Positions 60,731 through 64,000 of a stretch of DNA of 64,000 nucleotides are shown in pieces (position 1 is the stretch's first letter; each line of letters opens with the position of its first letter). The position numbers and the translations under genes are program-made. This stretch comes from CAWVSB01 sp046710535 (GTDB lineage Bacteria > Pseudomonadota > Gammaproteobacteria > Pseudomonadales > CAWVSB01), in contig JBKEHH010000015.1 in the NCBI GenBank assembly GCA_046710535.1, positions 1-64,000 of the forward strand, given 5' to 3'. The notes beneath the pieces are model-generated. The model had not been told where the DNA came from. It saw nothing but the letters and a program-made list of their open reading frames with translations, and made no database searches.

Positions 60731-62977
60731 CTACTTGAATAAGCCTTTGAGTAAATCGCCCACACCTTCTAGGTTTTTGTCTTTTAAGTAATTATCAAGT
60801 TCACTGCTGGCTTTGCGGCCAGCTTCGTCAACAGCTAAGTCTTTAATAATGTCTTTCATTTTACTTTGGTCAATGCCACATAAAGATTTTGGTTCGGTAT
60901 CAAGTTGGCCTTTACATTGCAGTGGCCAACTAATGTCACGGTAGCGTTCGTTTACTTCACAAGCTGGGTCTTGGCTAATTTGGTCCCCGGTTATTTGCAC
61001 CCCTAACTTATAATTCATTTTATTTTTTTCTGGTGACAACCAACCATTACCGGTCAATTTTATAGTGCTACTGCCGCCGGTTAAGCTGTCGTTTTGCATG
61101 GTGCCATTAATAAAACGAATTTTGCCATTAAGGTTACCAAGCGCAGTGTTCTCACTCCACTGATTGCTAAGTGCTTTGCCTTTTATTAGTGCAATGCCCT
61201 GGCAAAGTTGTTTGTCTATTGAGATGCCTTCGGCTAATAGGTTTGTCATGGCAAAGTTAGCGGTGCCATTAAGGCCGCGCTGCCATGCTCCTACCGTGCT
61301 GCCTTTGGTGGTGATGTTGGCAGTCAAATTTGTTTTGCCATTAAGCCAGTCAACTTCACTAACCGCGCTAAGAACAGGTTTCATTTCAACGCCGTTAATA
61401 TTTACTTTGGCTTTTAAGGTGGCGAGTGTAGGTCTTGCATCAAGCAGCCCGGTGGTTTTTATCTCGCCATTATATAAGTCAACGCTGAGATTTTTTAACT
61501 CAACCAAACCTAAGTTGGCACGGGTGTTTAAGTTAAAGTTACTGGCGTCTAAACCGTTAATAACAAATTTATTGATAGCTATTGTTACCAAGGCGTTAAT
61601 GGCTTTTAAGTCTTCTAATGGCAACTGGATTTCTGTTGTGTTGCCTGAGGCGCTAGCTGTTTTGTCGTTTGCTGCCGGCTCTGCTGTTGGCGACATATAG
61701 TCGTCTAGATTAATGTAGTCTATGGTTAAGTCGGCGACGACAAATTGCTGCTCAATATTTGTTAAACCAGCAAAACCTTTGATGTTGCTTTGGTCTAGAC
61801 TAATAGTTAACTGCTGCAACATTGCGCTACTGCCTTGGTAGTTTAGATTAGCGCTAAGGCTTACCTTAGTTAGGGCATCTTTATTAACAGTGGCTGGTGG
61901 GGTTTGGCTAAGTGTTGTTAATACCTTTTTAAGATTAAACTCGCCAATGGCAATAGGGCCGCTAACGCTAAATTCGTCACCAATTTTAGTGCCTTTTATA
62001 CTGCCGTTAATAATTAAGTCGACAGCTTCTAGTTGATAGTTGCTCAGTTCAAACTTACCCGCTTTATTGTCGGCGACTAAATTGCCAGTAAAACTTATTG
62101 GCAAGGTTTCGCCACCAGTGGTATCGCCGCTTACATTAGCGGTGACTGTTAAGCCAGTGATAGATAACACTTCGCTGATCCCATCAGCCGTAAGGTTGCC
62201 GACAACTTTAGCTGCTATGTTCATATTGCCATTGGTAGCATCAAGTTTTACTTGTTTGTTTATTACCAAATCTTCTAGGCTTAAGGTGCTATTCGCTGCA
62301 TTAACAGCCACATTTGCGGTCATGTCGACAACTAAAGCAGCATTAGGCTTAGTGGCTTTTAAGCTAAAGCCAACCGTCATTGGAAAAGCATTGCCGACTA
62401 CATTGGCTTTGCTAGAGTTGAAGGAAAAGTTGCTTAAAGCAGCGCTAGTGCCGGTAAATAAGTCGTTATAGTTAATGGTTGCATTGGTAATGCTGATAGT
62501 TTCTATCGCAATCGACATATTGCTGGCGCTGCTGGTTTGTGCAGCAGCTGGTTGCTGGGTGGTAGCTGGCGCACTTGTTACTGGTTTATTTTGCTGCCAG
62601 TTTTGGCTGCCGTCGTTGGCTACTACTAAGTTTAGGGTCATGCCGTCTAGGCTTATGCCTGACACGTTCACACTGCCGCTAAATAATGGCATTAGCGCTA
62701 CGCTAAGTTTTAAAGCGTCTAAGCGGGCTAATGGCTGTTGCTCGCCGCCATTGGTATAGCTTACATTGGCTAAACTTAGGCTTATTTCCGGATAAATAGA
62801 CCAACTCATGCCGCCTTTTATGTCTAAGTCGCCGCCGGTTTGTTGTTTGACAATGGCTTTTACCTCATTGTTTACCGTTCCTGCATCGACTAAAAGAGAT
62901 ATTGCTATAGTGGCAGCCACACTAAGGGCGACTATTGCGCCGATTACAAATAGCAGTACTTTTAGTAGTTTGTTCAT
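60731..62977 (-). CDS. AsmA-family protein, 748 aa
   Basis: A large inner-membrane-anchored periplasmic protein of the AsmA family, now linked to phospholipid transport between membranes. One N-terminal helix (LLKVLLFVIGAIVALSVAAT) is followed by SWSIYPEISLSLANVSYTNG and repeated beta-strand segments rich in Asn, Thr and Ala. The C-terminal domain has GLNGTANFAMTNLLAEGISI and GKIRFINGTMQNDSLTGGSS. The length is larger than Escherichia coli AsmA (617 aa). AAAGGA precedes the ATG. The gene heads the asmA-mutY-yggX run, divergent from hisB. Confidence 0.9.
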   Translation of the reverse strand: MNKLLKVLLFVIGAIVALSVAATIAISLLVDAGTVNNEVKAIVKQQTGGDLDIKGGMSWSIYPEISLSLANVSYTNGGEQQPLARLDALKLSVALMPLFSGSVNVSGISLDGMTLNLVVANDGSQNWQQNKPVTSAPATTQQPAAAQTSSASNMSIAIETISITNATINYNDLFTGTSAALSNFSFNSSKANVVGNAFPMTVGFSLKATKPNAALVVDMTANVAVNAANSTLSLEDLVINKQVKLDATNGNMNIAAKVVGNLTADGISEVLSITGLTVTANVSGDTTGGETLPISFTGNLVADNKAGKFELSNYQLEAVDLIINGSIKGTKIGDEFSVSGPIAIGEFNLKKVLTTLSQTPPATVNKDALTKVSLSANLNYQGSSAMLQQLTISLDQSNIKGFAGLTNIEQQFVVADLTIDYINLDDYMSPTAEPAANDKTASASGNTTEIQLPLEDLKAINALVTIAINKFVINGLDASNFNLNTRANLGLVELKNLSVDLYNGEIKTTGLLDARPTLATLKAKVNINGVEMKPVLSAVSEVDWLNGKTNLTANITTKGSTVGAWQRGLNGTANFAMTNLLAEGISIDKQLCQGIALIKGKALSNQWSENTALGNLNGKIRFINGTMQNDSLTGGSSTIKLTGNGWLSPEKNKMNYKLGVQITGDQISQDPACEVNERYRDISWPLQCKGQLDTEPKSLCGIDQSKMKDIIKDLAVDEAGRKASSELDNYLKDKNLEGVGDLLKGLFK

Positions 62978-63151
62978 TATTTAAGTCCTTTGATTGGTGC
63001 TATCGGCGGCTAGTTTACGTCAGCGCAAACAATCACTCTAGGTTTGGGTGACTTATAAGTGAATTTCCTAGATGTATGCTCAACAATATTCGCCTATAAT
63101 GCCCGTTTTTAACCACTCTACCCGGTCGAAATGGGTATATGGAGTAGCAAT

Positions 63152-63745
63152 ATGAGTGAGCGCACTGCCACAGTTACCCGCAATACCAACGAAACGCAGA
63201 TTTCCGTCACTGTTGATTTGGACGGCAGCGGTATAGGAACGTTCAAAACAGGCGTACATTTTCTTGATCACATGCTTGATCAGATAGCGCGTCATGGTTT
63301 GTTTGATATTGACGTTGACGCTAATGGCGACACTCACATTGATGATCACCACACGGTTGAAGACATTGGCATTACTTTAGGCCAAGCCTTTGCTAAAGCA
63401 GTGGGAGACAAAACCGGTATCTATCGTTATGGCCATGCTTATGTGCCATTAGACGAGGCAATGTCACGGGTGGTTATCGACTTGTCTGGACGTCCAGGCC
63501 TACAACTTAATTGCGAATTCGTACGTGGCCGTATCGGCACCTTTGACGTGGACTTGTTTGGCGAGTTTTTTCAAGGCTTCGTTAACCATGCGGGCGTAAC
63601 TCTGCACATAGACAACTTGCGTGGTGACAATGCGCATCATCAAGCTGAGACTATTTTTAAAGCCTTTGGCCGCGCGCTGCGGATGGCGGTGACGGCAGAC
63701 GAGCGGATGGCTGGCATAATGCCCAGCACTAAAGGGTCTTTATGA
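63152..63745 (+). CDS. hisB: imidazoleglycerol-phosphate dehydratase
   Basis: The sixth step of histidine synthesis: dehydrates imidazole glycerol phosphate. It is the single-domain form without the HisB-N phosphatase. Metal-binding motifs are visible as GVHFLDHMLDQIARH, DDHHTVEDIGI and the second HHQAETIFKAF. ATG 63152 has GGAG at seven bases; the frame extends 21 bp upstream without a better start. It overlaps hisH by ATGA. Confidence 0.95.
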   Translation: MSERTATVTRNTNETQISVTVDLDGSGIGTFKTGVHFLDHMLDQIARHGLFDIDVDANGDTHIDDHHTVEDIGITLGQAFAKAVGDKTGIYRYGHAYVPLDEAMSRVVIDLSGRPGLQLNCEFVRGRIGTFDVDLFGEFFQGFVNHAGVTLHIDNLRGDNAHHQAETIFKAFGRALRMAVTADERMAGIMPSTKGSL

Positions 63746-64000
63746 CAGCAGGTTCTTCCGTTGCCGTTATTGACTACGGCATGGGTAATTTACATTCTGT
63801 TGCCAAAGCGTTAGAACTAGTTGGCGATGGGGTGCACGTTCAGGTGACTAGTGACCCTGCGGTGATCTTAGCCGCCGACCGGGTAATTTTACCCGGCGTT
63901 GGCGCAATTCGTGATTGCGTTGGTGAAATTAAACGCCGAGGTTTTGATGCGGTAGTGGCAAAAGTTATCGCTAGTGGCACGCCACTGTTAGGCATTTGCG
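63742..64000 (+). CDS. hisH: imidazole glycerol phosphate synthase glutaminase subunit (partial)
   Basis: The class I glutamine amidotransferase subunit that feeds ammonia to HisF. It reads SVAVIDYGMGNLHSVAKALE, then RVILPGVGAIRDC and TPLLGIC, where the last codon in the window is the nucleophilic cysteine. It is cut by the right edge. The overlap with hisB supports a hisBH operon. Confidence 0.95.
   Translation, partial: MTAGSSVAVIDYGMGNLHSVAKALELVGDGVHVQVTSDPAVILAADRVILPGVGAIRDCVGEIKRRGFDAVVAKVIASGTPLLGIC

Noticed and set aside
61164..62759. Long plus-strand ORFs opposite the AsmA-like gene (up to 178 aa)
   Set aside because: Hydrophobic, low-complexity translations of the complement of Thr/Asn/Ala-rich codons; no start signals, and the minus-strand gene is convincing.

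Overview
The window looks like a chromosomal segment of a Gram-negative, probably marine gammaproteobacterium. The best evidence is a conserved housekeeping block (pckA, hslO, hslR, yrfG, nudE, cysQ), a gammaproteobacterial PlsB, YggX next to MutY and an AsmA protein, and the start of a hisBH operon. The outer-membrane porin-like barrel, TonB-dependent receptor, Tat-exported enzymes and many lipoproteins agree. Placement near Cellvibrionales is only a guess from gene content and moderate GC.

Layout. 1-14.4 kb is an accessory, decayed region: one end of an IS3-family element, a small membrane-protein pair, a REP-associated (Y1) transposase unit with a frameshift, a flavin monooxygenase plus sterol desaturase-like hydroxylase divergent from a LysR regulator, a truncated GST, a secreted esterase, a beta-barrel protein, a proB pseudogene, an aldehyde dehydrogenase, an alternative oxidase, a YD-repeat fragment and a frameshifted unknown gene. 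Three copies of a short dispersed repeat lie only here. 15-34.7 kb is mostly intact: GNAT acetyltransferase, hflX, a two-gene RND efflux operon, a lipoprotein esterase, a Tat-exported molybdenum hydroxylase pair, a DUF808 membrane protein, then pckA-hslO-hslR-yrfG, divergent nudE-cysQ, and a SulP transporter. 34.8-49.8 kb mixes intact genes (SDR, glycerophosphodiesterase, GST, aminotransferase, plsB, DUF3127, methyltransferase, kinase-like protein) with broken ones (NTF2-like with an amber codon, frameshifted D-aminoacylase-like gene, a junction between a 5'-truncated mscS and a 5'-truncated MFS gene, OsmC and AraC pseudogenes).

49.8-59.3 kb holds a large TPR-sulfotransferase gene, then an islet delimited by tRNA-Phe 3'-end scars (about 52.2 and 52.4 kb) and the intact tRNA-Phe (59.2 kb). 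Inside it are a pseudoazurin-like cupredoxin, a 152-bp MITE-like element, a Tat-exported PhoD-type phosphatase with a TonB-dependent receptor upstream behind a good Pho-box candidate, and a dead IS3-family element. No integrase remains. 59.3-64 kb returns to core genes: yggX, mutY, asmA-like, hisB and partial hisH.

The most notable points are the tRNA-Phe islet with its structured ~220-bp direct repeat and its Pho-regulated cargo, the dispersed ~80-bp repeat, the mscS/MFS breakpoint, the SSB-like C-terminal tail on the DUF3127 protein, and the unusual density of single-lesion pseudogenes, several of them at homopolymers. I did not find a clear, complete, undescribed defence or biosynthetic system.
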